Source: Copromyces sp. CBS 386.78
Taxonomy: Eukaryota > Ascomycota > Sordariomycetes > Sordariales > Sordariaceae
Direction: 5' to 3'
NCBI GenBank assembly: GCA_030685235.1
Contig: MU839080.1
Location: 904,308 to 968,307 of the forward strand
DNA: 64,000 bases
Part shown: positions 23,871-36,100 of the stretch, piece after piece
Position numbering within the stretch: position 1 is the first letter of the stretch
Layout of the letters: every line of letters begins with the position of its first letter
Translations under genes and position numbers: made by a program
Notes under the pieces: generated by a model
What the model was told of the DNA's origin: nothing
Databases searched by the model: none
The model's input: the letters and a program-made list of their open reading frames with translations, nothing else

Positions 23871-25519
23871 TTGGACTGTAAACAAAGTGCTGGATGACAA
23901 GCGGTCTATTTCAGGAAAACCGTAGGGGTTCTTTCTTGGAGTCGTTGCTAACTCAATGGGCCTGTTCAGTTCGGCTAGGTCAACAGGAAACTAGACTTGG
24001 AGATTACAGTAACCGGATTCGGAGGACAATCAAACAAATTACGGTAGTGTAGAGAGATAGGAGGGGCAATATTAATTGGAAGGCGTGGATGTAGATGCTA
24101 TATTGGTTCAAGATGGGACAGTGTAGAGGTGCGAGTTGTAGGTTGTCTCTGTCGTGATGTTCTATTGTCAGCTCCTAAATTCCACGTTGTCTTTCAGAGC
24201 GGCCGGCGCGGCAGGCAGGGTCCCGGCAGCCGGTAGAGTGGTACCTGGCTCCATGTTGGAAGAATGGGGTGTACGGGAAATAGGCCGTCCTGCTACTAAG
24301 ACCGGGCGTTTAAAGAACACTTTATTGTACACCTGTGGCGGAGCCGTGCACCTGGCGGGTACTCGCTATCCCAGGCTCCCAGCTTCTCCGGCACGCACAC
24401 TTCCGTTGTCCTGACTGCACACTCGCTCTGTCACTGGCACCCACATTGCAGGGAACGCGGGGTTCACTGGTGAACAACCTCGAATCAAGGGACACCGAGG
24501 TGAGGGCGTGAGGGGAATCAGGGGAGCTAGGTACCTAGGTACTGTGCAAGTGAAAAAGAGGGGATTTGAGAAAGGCAGGCAGGGTGCCATGCCCGGGCGG
24601 CCGCTGTGCGCCTGGCACACTTGCGTCATGACGGGAAAGAGCTTGGTGCGAAAGAAAACTTGATGGAATGGAAGGAGATCGCGTGCTCATGTCATCGCAT
24701 CCGTTGCTGTATTTATACATGTTGCCTTCATCTCAGGTCTGGATTTATCGTTCACTTGTCGCAACCACAAACAACCCGACACGAACCGACAGCATATCTC
24801 GGTTCTCATCCTGCCACTTGCTTGGACTCCATCCTCATCCCGGCTAACATTGCGCTCTTATCAAAATTCGAAAGACGACAACCTGGAACGCGGAGACGGA
24901 GACCCGGGGAAACGGGGGAGGAAGATACGGGGTAGGCGCGACGTCGCCACCACTCGGACGGCTTCCTCGTTGCCCAATTCGATATTTCGTTGAACATCGC
25001 CGGGTCAGACGGGCACGACGGGGCCAGATTTACCCCAACAAATACCACAGACACCTAAGTGTTCGGGCCTCTGCGACGACGCTGGCGCATAAACACGCAA
25101 GACACTCGCAGTAGGGCTAGTCTAGAGTGTCTGGGTAGCCGAATTGTTGCCGCGAACAGCGACGCTTGATACGTTTGTGGGCGTGGTGTTCCACTCGACT
25201 CTTTCACAAGCCAGAACATCGTTACCTTAGGATCGTCTGCGACCCCCCCTGGGGCTCTAGCGGCGCCCATAGGCTGTAGGGGAATCCCTCGAACAGCGCC
25301 CCTTCTGCCCCTATTCGGCCAAGTGGCGGGAGCCCTGAAGGGCGGTTCAACTCACCCACGACAGGGATTGCGACGCATTGCGGACCCGCTAATTAACGGA
25401 AGCGACTTTTTCACTCGTTTCCCACTTTGCCTGTGGCCCTCTAGCCCTGGCCTCTCCGTGTGGTCCTAGCCAACGCTGTCGGCCCTGTCGCTCGTGAAAG
25501 ACCGTCTTCCTCCCCCAAG
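23871..25519. other. Divergent intergenic region
   Basis: Promoter space for the UBL gene (-) and the phosphatidylserine decarboxylase gene (+). Scattered short frames are not supportable. No RNA genes or repeats were recognised. Confidence 0.5.
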
Positions 25520-27243
25520 ATGGCCTCTTTCCAGCTGGGCCCGGTCTCCGCTCGAGTCCGGGTTTCCACGCTTTCTTCGACAGCTTTCGGGCGGTGTCCG
25601 ACTTCCACGCGCTTCACCAGACTCGAAACTCCGTTCCCTGCGTCGACACGGGCGCCCCAAGCCCACCAAATGTTTGGACGACGCTTCTTTTCCAACCACA
25701 TGCCAAAGCGGCCCAGGATGCAGTGGCACCCCATACCCATTGGCCTGGGCATCGGCCTGCTAGGCGTGATGCAGTTCTACAAAGTCTACACGAGAGACCG
25801 GGACGAGAAGCGCCAGGCCGCCGCCGAAGGCTCCGAGCCTGGTCAAGCCGGCAAGCCCAAGAAGCGGCGCCGCATCCGGCCGGACGGCCCTTGGTAAGTT
25901 GGCACGACGCCGGCATGCTCAAATTTTGACGCCATGAGCTAACCACCCAATGTTTAGGCAAGTCCAGGTCATGTCGACTCTCCCCCTCAAGGCCATGTCC
26001 CGTCTTTGGGGCAAGTTCAACGAATTGAATATCCCCTACTATCTCAGAGCTCCCGGTTTCCGTCTATACGCATACTTCTTTGGTGTCAAGTGAGTGAGAC
26101 TCAGGCCCCTCCCTTCTTCTGTGTTTTGTGCTGACACGTGCCCGCTCCAGTCTCGATGAAGTCGAAGAACAAGACCTCCACAAGTTCCCCAACCTCGCCG
26201 CTTTCTTCTACCGCACTCTCAAGCCCGGTGTCCGCCCCGTGGACCCCAACCACAATGCCATGGTTTCGCCGTCCGATGGTCGAATATTACAGTTTGGGCG
26301 AATAGAAGGAGGCGACATCGAACAGGTGAAGGGTATGACTTATACTATCGATGCGCTCCTGGGTCAAAATTCGCCAACTCCTAGCATTTCTGGAACGACC
26401 CTCCTCGACGAAAGCACCAAAGCAAAATCGGTCAATGGAGACTTTGAGGGCGACGAGGAGTTGGTCAAGAAGGACGAGGAATTCGCCCTTGTCAACGGTA
26501 TCTCTTACACTCTCCCGGATCTCCTCTCTGGTTCCAAGAAGCACGACAAGCTTTTCAAGCCCAAGGATGAGTCTGTCACCCCTTCCAAGACTTCCGAGAC
26601 TGAGGTGAGCGCCGAGCTTGCGCTTGGTGAGAAGCCCTGGTACGACGTTCTCTCGGGTGGCGAGCGCCACACTCTCTACTATGCTGTTATCTACCTGGCT
26701 CCTGGCGACTACCATCGGTTCCACTCCCCTACGGAATGGGTTGTCGAGCGCAGACGTCACTTTGCCGGCGAGCTCTTTAGCGTGTCCCCTTACCTGCAGC
26801 GCACCCTCCCTGGTCTTTTCACCCTGAACGAGCGTGTCGTCCTCCTCGGCAGATGGCGTTGGGGTTTCTTCAGCTACGTCCCCGTCGGTGCGACCAATGT
26901 CGGCTCTATCAAGATCAACTTCGATCGCGAACTCCGTACCAACAGCTTGACGACCGATACCGCTGCTGATCGGGCTGCGGAGCTTGCGGCTGCCAAGGGC
27001 GAGCCTTACCTGGGATATGCTGAGGCCACCTACGAGGCTGCGAGCCCGGTCCTGAAGGGCCATGCTCTACGCAGAGGTGAGGAGATGGGTGGCTTCCAGC
27101 TTGGTAGCACCATCGTCCTTGTCTTTGAGGCGCCCGTTGCCGAGCACGACGAGTCCGGTAAGGTCATCAAGGGATGGACCTGGAACGTGGACAAGGGGCA
27201 GAAAATCAAGATGGGACAGACCTTGGGTCATGTTGAGCTTTAA
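25520..27243 (+). CDS. psd1: Mitochondrial phosphatidylserine decarboxylase proenzyme
   Basis: Converts phosphatidylserine to phosphatidylethanolamine at the inner mitochondrial membrane after self-cleavage to alpha and beta chains. Three exons: 25520-25893, 25958-26089 and 26151-27243, with 64- and 61-bp introns; both joins are phase 2 and restore PDGPWQVQVM and FFGVNLDEVEEQD. The product is 532 residues. The N-terminus is Ser/Arg/Thr-rich with few acids, as in mitochondrial presequences (start at the first in-frame ATG). It is followed by a hydrophobic segment HPIPIGLGIGLLGVMQF (about 68-84). The autocleavage and pyruvoyl site is LGST in GGFQLGSTIVLVFEAP (Ser about 487). The Asp of MVSPSDGRILQFG and the His of LAPGDYHRFHSPTEW complete the self-processing triad known for the family. 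An approximately 100-residue insert before the LAPGDYH block carries a second copy-like motif (see findings). The gene converges on the nitroreductase 846 bp downstream. Confidence 0.95.
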
Positions 27244-28089
27244 GGTAGGCACACAAAGAACTCTGGGTACGGTGGGAGGCGTTTGAAGGGACGGAATGGT
27301 TGTTGAAAACTAGACAAGATACAGGTGGTGTATTCGGGTCTCGGATCTCTTCAACATGTATCCTTTGACGTTATGCTCTTTATATGATACCCCTTCCCGG
27401 GTAGCAATATCTACGTTGCACTCTGTTTTATTTATTTATTTTCTTTTCATAGGTATATATCTTTCAAGATTGGAAGCATCAAAAAGTCTGCATGGCATGT
27501 GGATGGGATCTGAAAAGGGCAGATAGATGGACAGGCGGCATGTACATGGCTGAGAAATCGAAATATCTGTACCACACAACTTTCGCAATTGTCCTTAACG
27601 TGGACAGTGAATGCTTTGTGCTATCACATGGATGAGATGTCGTCGCAAAAAAGTAAATAAACATGATGGGGCACTCTTTTAAAATGAGATCAACACACAT
27701 CCGCAACCCCTATCTCGGGAGCCAAATCTAGCGTCAAGTATTTTTAGCCCCTTCTCCCCACGTTCTCCCTTCGCTTCTAGAAATTGGCTTTTTCATCGGA
27801 AGATCCAGAACCTTTCATCTCATCCCTCCGAAGGGCCAGGATCAGGATACCGGCTATGCGGCTCACAACGTGGCACGTGCTCATGTATCACAAGTTCAAC
27901 TCGGCCATCCAATCCTCTCCAGACGAACTGATTTTTAAGTCCGAAATCAATTATGCAGATAACAAGGGGGTATTCATCATCTACTCTACTCTATTTCTAG
28001 CGCAGTAGCAGTCTATAAATCGACCAAAATCGCTTCGCTTTCTTTGAAACGCAACCAAACACATATATTCCTTCTTCTTCTTCTTCTTC
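27244..28089. other. Convergent 3' intergenic region
   Basis: Tail-to-tail spacer between the + strand decarboxylase and - strand nitroreductase. It is A+T-richer than its flanks, as expected for 3' untranslated and polyadenylation sequence. No gene was seen. Confidence 0.5.
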
Positions 28090-28090
28090 T
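28071..28090. repeat. (CTT)n microsatellite abutting a stop codon
   Basis: About twenty bases of CTT/TTC repeat end at the TAA stop codon of the nitroreductase gene (28092-28090 on the - strand). The repeat is therefore the first 3'-untranslated sequence of that gene. Confidence 0.85.
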
Positions 28091-29028
28091 TAGGCGGAGC
28101 CGAAAGTCTTAAACTTCTCCTCCACCGCGCCAAAAGCCTTCTCACCCGCATCACCCGTCTTGCCACCGAAGACGAGCTGGGCATTGAGCTTCCAGCTCTC
28201 GGGGACGGACCAAGTCTCGGCAACCTTGGCGTCGATCAAGGGGTTGTAGTGCTGAAGGTTGGCACCGAGACCCTCGGCCTCGAGAGCAACCCAGAGAGTG
28301 TGCTGGAGCATGGCATCCGACTGCGTGGCCCAGACGGGGAAGCGGTCGGCGTAGAGGGCGAACTTTTCTTGCATGCCCTTGACGACGGTCTCGTCTTCGA
28401 AGAAGAGGATCTGTTTGATGTTTGGTTAGCGTGGTGTTTGTTTATGGAGGAGTGTGAGGTGGTGGGTGGCTGGGAGCGCGCCATAGTAGTGAAGAAGGAG
28501 GGGAGAAGAGGAAAGAAGAGAACAGCAAGAATAACAGGGACAACATACAGTACCAGCAGCGCCCTTAAACATAGCCATGCGTCCCGCCGTGCTAGCCCAG
28601 TTCTCCTCGGGCACGATAGCCTTGAGGGTCTCGGTGGCGATATCCCAGAGCTTCTCGTGCTCGGCGCCGAACAGCACAACGACACGGTTGCTCTGCGAGT
28701 TGAACGACGAAGGGACGTGCTGAAGCGCCTCCTTGACAATCTCGTTGATGCGCTCGACAGTCAAGGAACCGAGGTCCTTGGAGAGAGGGTAGTAGGTGCG
28801 GCGCTGCTTGATGAGGTCGAGGACCGCGTTGGCGGAGATCTGGGTGGAAGACATTTTGGATGGTGACGTGTGGATGTTTCTTTGGAGAGGAGGTTTGGTG
28901 ACTGTGGTCTTGGATGAACGGATGGTCGAGGTTCTGAAGGTGAAAGAGATGGGAGTCGACGTGCTTCTTATGAGACCGGCGAAGTTGGTGGTAGCTCGAA
29001 GTCTACTAGGGGCTAGGACGTGTCGCAT
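28090..29028 (-). CDS. FRM2/HBN1-type nitroreductase with mitochondrial-like leader
   Basis: FMN-dependent oxidoreductase of the nitroreductase fold; yeast Frm2/Hbn1 act in lipid signalling and oxidative-stress responses. Two exons, 29028-28549 and 28410-28090, phase 0 (donor GTATGT), 266 residues. The catalytic part begins near residue 59 with MSSTQISANAVLDLIKQRRT. It contains SFNSQSNRVVVLFGAEHEKLW, the splice join MFKGAAGT/ILFFEDE, and the C-terminal block VALEAEGLGANLQHYNPLID. The first 58 residues (MRHVLAPSRLRATTN... through RNIHTSPSK) are rich in Arg/Ser/Thr with no acidic residue and end in an IHTS-type motif common at fungal mitochondrial cleavage sites. An internal ATG at 28854 would give a 208-residue cytosolic form matching the usual family length. 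The longer start is chosen because it is the first in-frame ATG. Confidence 0.87.
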
Positions 29029-31287
29029 AACGGTCACAGTCGGATTGCGATAGGATGTCACCCTTGCGATCGCAATGGTGTGGAACTCTTTCTCGGGGAG
29101 TTGTTGGTAGGCCGGCGGCTGTTCCGTAGTCTAGACGTGGATGGTAACGGAGGGAAGAGGGCGGGGCTCTGGACGTGGCAGAATTCTTTGATGTTCCGGG
29201 TCTTCGGTGGGGCGGGTAGTATGGAATATGGAGCACTGGTACACAGGAAGCTGGTGAAGATGCTGAGGAAGATGTCACTGAAGATATTCACACAGGGTGC
29301 TGGAAGGCGGTTTATATCTGTGTCTCTTTGAGCTATCTGGATCACGAACTTGGGAGCGAAAGGAAGCATCCATCACCACCGCGTCCCACCGGATGCCATT
29401 GTCACGAATTGGCTTACTAAGAGCATTCATCTCCGTTTACATTGCGGATGCCTTCATCTCTGAAGACTTGCCGAAGAGACAAAAGACGAAACAAGCATCG
29501 CGATCGATACCTCCCACCCACCCCACACGGCGACGACCGTGGGAGCCGGCCGGAAGGTGGCAGAGTTTCTGGCAGAGAGGGGGCAGCCGTCCAGCCGTGC
29601 AGCCGACCAGGGTTGTAGCGGGTGTTTTTTTGGATTTCCAAAAGCTCTGTCAGCCATTAACAATGCAACCGGAGACCAAAGTTAGCGCGTCACCCAATGA
29701 TATGACGAGAAGGTTCCATATCGGGGAAATTTTGCTCTATCCAGTTAGTTCGTTAGTTTCAAGAGGCTCTGCGGTTACCGCCCGGGCACAGACAAACGCT
29801 GTCGAATCGCGTCAAACAACCCCTCGTCTGATGACGAAGGCTGACAAAGCCGACCTTGGTAGTTATTAAAAGCTTAGACAGTAGGACAAGCAGGTGAAAG
29901 CGGGGTGCTCCCGGTGACCCTCTCTCAGCATTTCCAAACCACCAACGAAAAGATTGGTGAGCTTTGAAATTCGTACAAAACACAGCCTTGACAGCTCATG
30001 ATCTTCAGGGTCCGAGACATTCACTGCCGCTGAGCACGACTCGGACACAATGAGGAGCAACAAGATCCAATTTTGGCCGACTGGCTTGAGTTCTTCTTGG
30101 TCAGGGTTGTTGTTTCGGGTCATTCATGCATTCTTCATCTTGGGTCATGTATGTTCCATGTCGGTTTCCACGCAGTACTTGTTGTCGTGACCCCTGATAC
30201 CGTTTTGCGTGCGGCAGGTGATAAAGGCATTTTGCGTCTTGTTCATCAGTCAGCAATTGAAGCCAAAAGCCTTCCAGTAGCTAACAACTCGTGGTGTTTT
30301 TGGAAAAGTGGTGGGGGTGAAGTCCGAACCTCCCTCTTCGCTCCGTCCCGTCACTTTGGTGAGCGTGACAACATCCCGTAGAGGAATGCTTTCGATTAAG
30401 AGAACGGCCAGCCCGCACGCGACTATCCCTATCGTCACTGGGAGACGTTTAGAAAAGGCAGTACGAACCATCGGGCTTCCTGCACTGTACAAAGTTAGCT
30501 GGTAGAGCTGGGTGGTGATATTCAAACGTGATATGGCGGGATCACCATCGGCTATTGCGTCACGGGGATTGCCTCCCACATCATCATTGTCTCCCAAGGG
30601 CGAGGTGAAGGTTGTGGTGGGGATAAATCTGATTGGTCAATTCGTTTCTTTGACTTTGACGATCCTGTGATACTGCGTAGTGGTGGTTTGAGTCTTCCAG
30701 AGCTGACTGTGAAGCTCCAAGTGCCCGTGGCTGTATTTCTTGTATCTTATCAACAACGCTTTGCTGACACTGGATAACTACCTAGAATCGGAGGGCTGAG
30801 GCTTCGAAATAATTCGAATTGGTGATAAAACATCTCATCGGGGCCCTCAGTAGTGATCATTGACCAAGTAGTTAGTTCTTGAACAAAGTCTAACTACATC
30901 TCAACGTACATCATCTAACCAAGCCCGGGAGCCTATGCGTTGTACATAAACAGATGGCTTCCAGGAGATTCAACAACGCTCAACAAAAAGCTGTTATGAA
31001 TGATGATGATATACCTAGAAATAGTTCAATGCGTATGTGCAGGACAAGAAAAGAAGGAAAGAAAACCAAAATAGAAAAACCCTTGACAGAAACCCGCCGA
31101 TGCACGCCGGAAATGCTGGTGTTGTTGTTTGTCTTCGCCCTTAACGCCGTTTCTACTCTACCCCGCCTGCCCTTGATGTGTATGCTTTTCGTTTGGCCTA
31201 TGCGGCCCCTGCCCATGTATAATTTTTTCCTTCCCAATGTGACAGCTTGTCACGATCCTAGAGGCCCCCAAAGAAGGTTGAAACCAA
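29029..31287. other. Intergenic region, no gene seen
   Basis: About 2.3 kb between two - strand genes: nitroreductase promoter on the left, 3' region of the flavoprotein gene on the right. Open frames up to 190 codons (29297-29869) lack domain content and overlap frames on the other strand. Confidence 0.5.
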
Positions 31288-33150
31288 TCACCATGTCTCG
31301 GCAATGTATTGCCCAACCTCCCTTTTCAGTTCCCAGAATTGCTTCGCCTCGTCGTGCTCGAGGTTGCCCTTCTCCATCGCAACCTCGATCAACGCCTGCT
31401 CGACACCTTCGCCCATGCCCTTGGAGCTTCCGCAGACGAACACCCTACCGTCGACTGAGTTGATGATATACCAGACCAGGTCCGCCTGGGCCTTGACCTC
31501 TTCCTGGACATACCGCCCCTGACCGCGACGGCTCTCCACTACACGCTTGACCTCATCTTCGTGGACACCCCACTCGCCGCTGTAGAGCTCATCGACTAGC
31601 GAGTCACGGCAACCCTGGAGAACCCAGACTTTGTTGGCGCAGTTGGCAGTCTTGAGGCGGCGCTGGACGAAACCTCTGAACGGAGCAATGCCGACACCGG
31701 CACCGATCAGCAGCATGGGGCCGTCCGAGACGAATTGCTTGGCAAGAGGATTGGCCATCAGACCCTTGAACATAGGGATGTAGACATCGATATCCTTTTC
31801 GCCTCTTTTTTGTGCTTCGATGTACTTGAGGGCTTGGCGCTGGAAGAAACCGGAACCGACTCCGTTGCGCTCGCCTGTCCTCCAGTCAGTCGCGGTGTGG
31901 ACGGTGACAGCGATCTCGATCAGGCGGTGCTGCTTGCCATCGCGTCTCAAGAAGGACTCGTGCGGGTCGTTGGACAAGGAGTAGAAGCGGGGCATCAGAG
32001 GCTGTAGGACCGAGAGGAGCAAATCGAGAGGTGGCCGGGCGCTGGGGAAGGCATGGAGGAGCTGGGCGACGGTGATGTGCGGGCCGGTGCGGAAGTCGCA
32101 GAAGACTCCCTGGCCTTCAGCCGAGCAGAGGAAGAACAGAATCTTGCGCTCGTCCTCGTTGGTCGCATGCTCGGCTAGAACACGGAGAAGCGGCTTTGTG
32201 GGCGGGTAGGACTGGATGTCAGAGCACCATGTCAGGAGGTCTCGCCGTGTTGTGACAAGCTCACGGGCTTGGTCTTCGCCCCATACGGTGGGCCATCTGC
32301 CCTTGGTTGTCCGCAGGAGGACGGGCTTGTCACGGAGGAAACGAGGAATGAGGAGAAGGTCGAAAAGCTCCTCTACCATGGACACGTCGTTGGGAGCCGA
32401 GACACCGATGGCTCCACCGACCTTGAAGTCGACACCCTCATCTTCGGGGTAACTTGTGACGTCAATGTCGAAGTGGAAGGTACGCTTCTCGGCGCCTTGG
32501 CCTGTCAACTCACGGGCGGTGTGAATACGGGCGGGGAAGACATGGAAAGGCGGGTGAGGTTGGACAAAAGAGGGTGGCTGTATCTTGGTATCAAGGTCCT
32601 CCAGAGACAGCTTTTGTATAGACTTTTCGATATCGGTAGTGGCGGATGTCGTGTTACCATCGATGTTAAGAGCCGCAGTGGACTCTGTAGGAGATGGAAC
32701 ATTGGACGGTCGGCGAAGAGGCTGCAGGAAGGCAACCTGTTCGGGCAGGTCGAGGATGTTGTTTAGGACGGTCGGAACTTCTTCGATCTTGAGATTGAGA
32801 GCGCGGTATGCGTCGTTGTCCGGGAGGTTGACCCGCTCATACTCGATACCCTGCTTCTTGACCCTCTTGCCGTCAGAAGTGAGGCAGCAACCACCACCGC
32901 AACACCTCTGGACCAATTGCGTTGTCGTCTCGCCCGTGATACGTTGGATGTCAGCGGGAGACTTGACAATAAGGACGGTGGATGCGCGGCGGCGGCGCGG
33001 CTGCTCGTCAGATTGGCGGGGTTCCTCGTTTTCCGAGGGTTCGGAGGACTCCGAATATGTGAGTGACGGAGCGATGGAGGGCACTTGAGGCTCTTCGGGT
33101 ATGCTGTTTGCCGAGTGCTGGGCCATTATACGATCAACTTGTGCCGCCAT
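31288..33150 (-). CDS. Ferredoxin-NADP reductase-like flavoprotein with N-terminal Cys cluster, no FMN domain
   Basis: Single-exon oxidoreductase of 620 residues with the FAD- and NADPH-binding halves of the cytochrome P450 reductase/sulfite reductase flavoprotein family. FAD motif: RFYSLS (about 385-390), with GVGSGFFQRQAL (about 417-428) as the diphosphate-binding segment. NADPH motifs: LIGAGVGIAPFRGF (about 478-491) and VFVCGSSKGMGEGVEQAL (about 580-597). It ends in Trp (IAETW); a C-terminal aromatic that stacks on the flavin is typical of the family. Where diflavin reductases carry a flavodoxin-like FMN domain, this protein instead has an acidic Ser-rich N-terminus and a short block LVQRCCGGGCCLTSDG (cysteines at 83, 84, 88, 89). 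Electron acceptor unknown. Start at 33150; a second in-frame ATG follows eight codons later. The middle region (residues about 170-210) is low-complexity. Confidence 0.85.
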   Translation of the reverse strand: MAAQVDRIMAQHSANSIPEEPQVPSIAPSLTYSESSEPSENEEPRQSDEQPRRRRASTVLIVKSPADIQRITGETTTQLVQRCCGGGCCLTSDGKRVKKQGIEYERVNLPDNDAYRALNLKIEEVPTVLNNILDLPEQVAFLQPLRRPSNVPSPTESTAALNIDGNTTSATTDIEKSIQKLSLEDLDTKIQPPSFVQPHPPFHVFPARIHTARELTGQGAEKRTFHFDIDVTSYPEDEGVDFKVGGAIGVSAPNDVSMVEELFDLLLIPRFLRDKPVLLRTTKGRWPTVWGEDQARELVTTRRDLLTWCSDIQSYPPTKPLLRVLAEHATNEDERKILFFLCSAEGQGVFCDFRTGPHITVAQLLHAFPSARPPLDLLLSVLQPLMPRFYSLSNDPHESFLRRDGKQHRLIEIAVTVHTATDWRTGERNGVGSGFFQRQALKYIEAQKRGEKDIDVYIPMFKGLMANPLAKQFVSDGPMLLIGAGVGIAPFRGFVQRRLKTANCANKVWVLQGCRDSLVDELYSGEWGVHEDEVKRVVESRRGQGRYVQEEVKAQADLVWYIINSVDGRVFVCGSSKGMGEGVEQALIEVAMEKGNLEHDEAKQFWELKREVGQYIAETW

Positions 33151-36100
33151 TGTTGCGTGGCTGGCTGTGAATAGTATAAAGGTTTGCGTGCTTTTTGGGA
33201 ATTCGCGAGTAGTGAGGCCGAGCGGTTTTGTGGGCAGAGGCTAATAAATAATAGGGAGTTGGGAGTGGTGACGATGGAGGTGCAACGGCCGGACCGAACG
33301 GGTATATGGTGAAATTCCAAGATTCCGGATCTGATTAGATCACTGTGGGCGGATGGATCACTGTGTGAGAACCGGATTAAAATGCTCGTGCACTGGCCAA
33401 AAGTCTGGGGCAAGTCTGCGAATGGAAAGAAAAGAGGTCAAAACTCAAAAGACTCGGGATGGCAAGAGAGATAAAATCGAGGATGGGAAAGGCGAATTAC
33501 CAAACAGATAAAAGAGCGAGCCCGGTCTGAGGGAAGAGGCAGGAGCAGAGAGGGATTCTAGTGTAGGGTGCAAGTGGCCACAAGCTCAACGAAAAAGTGG
33601 AAGGACGGGAAATCGCCATCTTTAATTATTTGCATGTCATAGATGCAGGGCTGCTGGAGCACCGGCTGGAGTCACTGTACCCGCTGGCGCATGCCGTTCG
33701 CAAAGCCCATTTTCCAGCACAGTACGTACGGGGAAAGCGTTAACGGCTTTGGCGGGTTGGCCCACCAATCCCCGATACCTTTTTGTGGTTGATGGCAAAT
33801 GGAACGAGTGCCCTCCCTCCCGCCAAGGGGCCGAGTTGCGACCTCTCGGTCAATGTGTGGTTGGGCTTTCAGTTCCCCCAAACCGTTCCAGTTTCCCGGA
33901 TATGTTTAAAACAAAATACCGCAAACTCGGCGAGACATGGTTACAGGCTTGTCAAGGTCCATCCCGCGATATGCCACGGATTAGGCAATTCCCCACGAAC
34001 TTTAATGTATCAGGGCGGCACCGGCACCTCGGGCGGTCGAATCGCAGGAACGGGGTTGTACAAACCGAGCACTCAGCTTGTTGAGGCTATGTATCCACTG
34101 ACACCCTATAGGAACCTCAAAATTTCCCCGCCCAAGCAGGATTGCATTGAGCCTGGCCAGCCTGGAAAGGTTAATCCGGGAGAACTGTCAGAGTGTCAGG
34201 TGATTCTGACCGCTCTTCATCCCTTTTACTCGTCATTTTACTAAGATCCCCCATTCCCCCTTTTATAAATCAATATTGGGACCGGTTCGTGACTGATCTC
34301 TTACATGGTCCTACCGTTTGTCCGAGAAAAGACCTCAGGCGACTGTAATCTCGTATGGTGCCATACCCTCCTCTACCTCCTAGACCCGAGTACAAGGCCT
34401 TGCTTGCAAATTATTGCTAACAAGACCGGTTTCCCCAGCAAGTTCCCTAGATGGTGCAACGCTTCCCCTTCAGACATTTTCAGAGAAGGAAGAGGCCGAT
34501 GGATCTTCCGAGTCTCAACCCTCATCTTGGGAATCAGCCGATCCGGAGCCGTGAATGACAAAAGGTGATGTCGCCACTTTACCCCCCGATCATGCCAAAC
34601 AAGCCAAGACAAGCGTCGGGCAAGCTTGACACGCCCAGACAGGGCTCGACCTGGATCAGACCAACTCTCCCCATATTCATCCAGAGCCGCCAAGGGCACC
34701 GGCGACACCCTAGGTCCCTAGCTTTTGGGACAAACAACTGCACATGCTTTTTTTTTTTTTTTTTTTTTTTTTTTGGGTAGGGAAATGCGGTCTTCAGTCT
34801 TTCGTTGACGGCACCTTGATGACCTCTTCTGCCTGTGCAGGTGGTGAGGATGAAGCCATCCCCGAACAGCTCCCTAGAATACAGCCAGCCTGGAGAGGAA
34901 GAACTTCTCAAGACATCATCTCCCACATCTATTTCCTCGATACCGGTTCTGTTTGAAATTTCCTCCTGAAGAATTACCGAGTTCCGACTCAGCGCCATAC
35001 TTCCATGCATATGATGGCTTAGTACACCACCTGGAAAGCACCACAGGAAGTCCAATCCCGTCAACGAACTCTCTTGTATCACGTGTCAACAGTTTTCGAC
35101 TTTATTCTATGTCCCTCCTTACTCGGATTTTTATTCCCTCGTAATCCTGATAGGAAACCCAGCAGAAACCGATCCCATCCCCTTTCGATTCTGGGACCGT
35201 CACTCAAAAGAACCGGCGCTAGCAACCTCGGAACCTCCGAGTTCGGTGTTTCTCAACAGCTCTCTGCACTTCAGTGCACTGCAGCGCCGCGCGCACCGAC
35301 TTTGCCCACCAACAAGCCTACCTAACAATTTCACACTGTACGATCCCGGAGCGGGTCCGGCGGGCAGCCAGGATTAAGCCAATCTAATCAATCAGCAAAA
35401 TTATCAATCAGGCCCACAAAGCGGAGAAAGGTTTGAGCAACTGTGGACTTTAGGCATCCGCCGGCGCCGCCTAAAAGGGCAGGCCTGTTGAGATTAGATG
35501 ATCAGATAATTCGAGATAACGAGACGGTAACCGAGGTTCGGTCAGGGAGCATCATTATCTCAACATTTCCAAGTTGTGATCCTAAAAAGGGGAGGGGGCG
35601 AGGAGAGAAAGGGAGATGCAGGATGGAATAATGGGATGTATAGAACTAAAGGATTGGGCTCGGTTTGTCTGGAGAAAACAGACAGGCACAAGAGATGTTC
35701 TCATGTATGTCCCGGCCGCGCGTCACTCTGCAAGTAGAAGATGGGCAGTCCTCGTCAACCCCAAAGCTTACTTCCAAAATTTCAAGGTAAAATCCAGAGG
35801 AAACCATCCGGGGAAGCGACAGTGAAGTGATGCTCGTCCAAAGTACTGTAGTGACACCACAAGAATACTGCGGGGGTTTCCAGCAGGATTACTCCGATCA
35901 CAAGGCCCAGGAAGACTTCGCAGTGTACATGCACACCCCTTTCCGTCGAGTCGTGCCATGAAAGACCAAATACTTGAGAAACTCGTTTTTGCAGGCTGCG
36001 CAGAAGAGATGCAGACTTGAAGCTCAGTCGAGTGCTTTTGACTGCCGCCATAACAGATGTACGTAGTTGCCGCACACGTATAACCCAGGGACCTGGAAAG

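Noticed and set aside
26287..27063. 258-codon - strand frame
   Set aside because: Antisense of the phosphatidylserine decarboxylase exon, open only because of codon bias on the coding strand.
34748..34774. Poly-T tract as the tail of a retroposed (LINE/SINE) copy
   Set aside because: No target-site duplication, no RT remnant and no recognisable body next to it.
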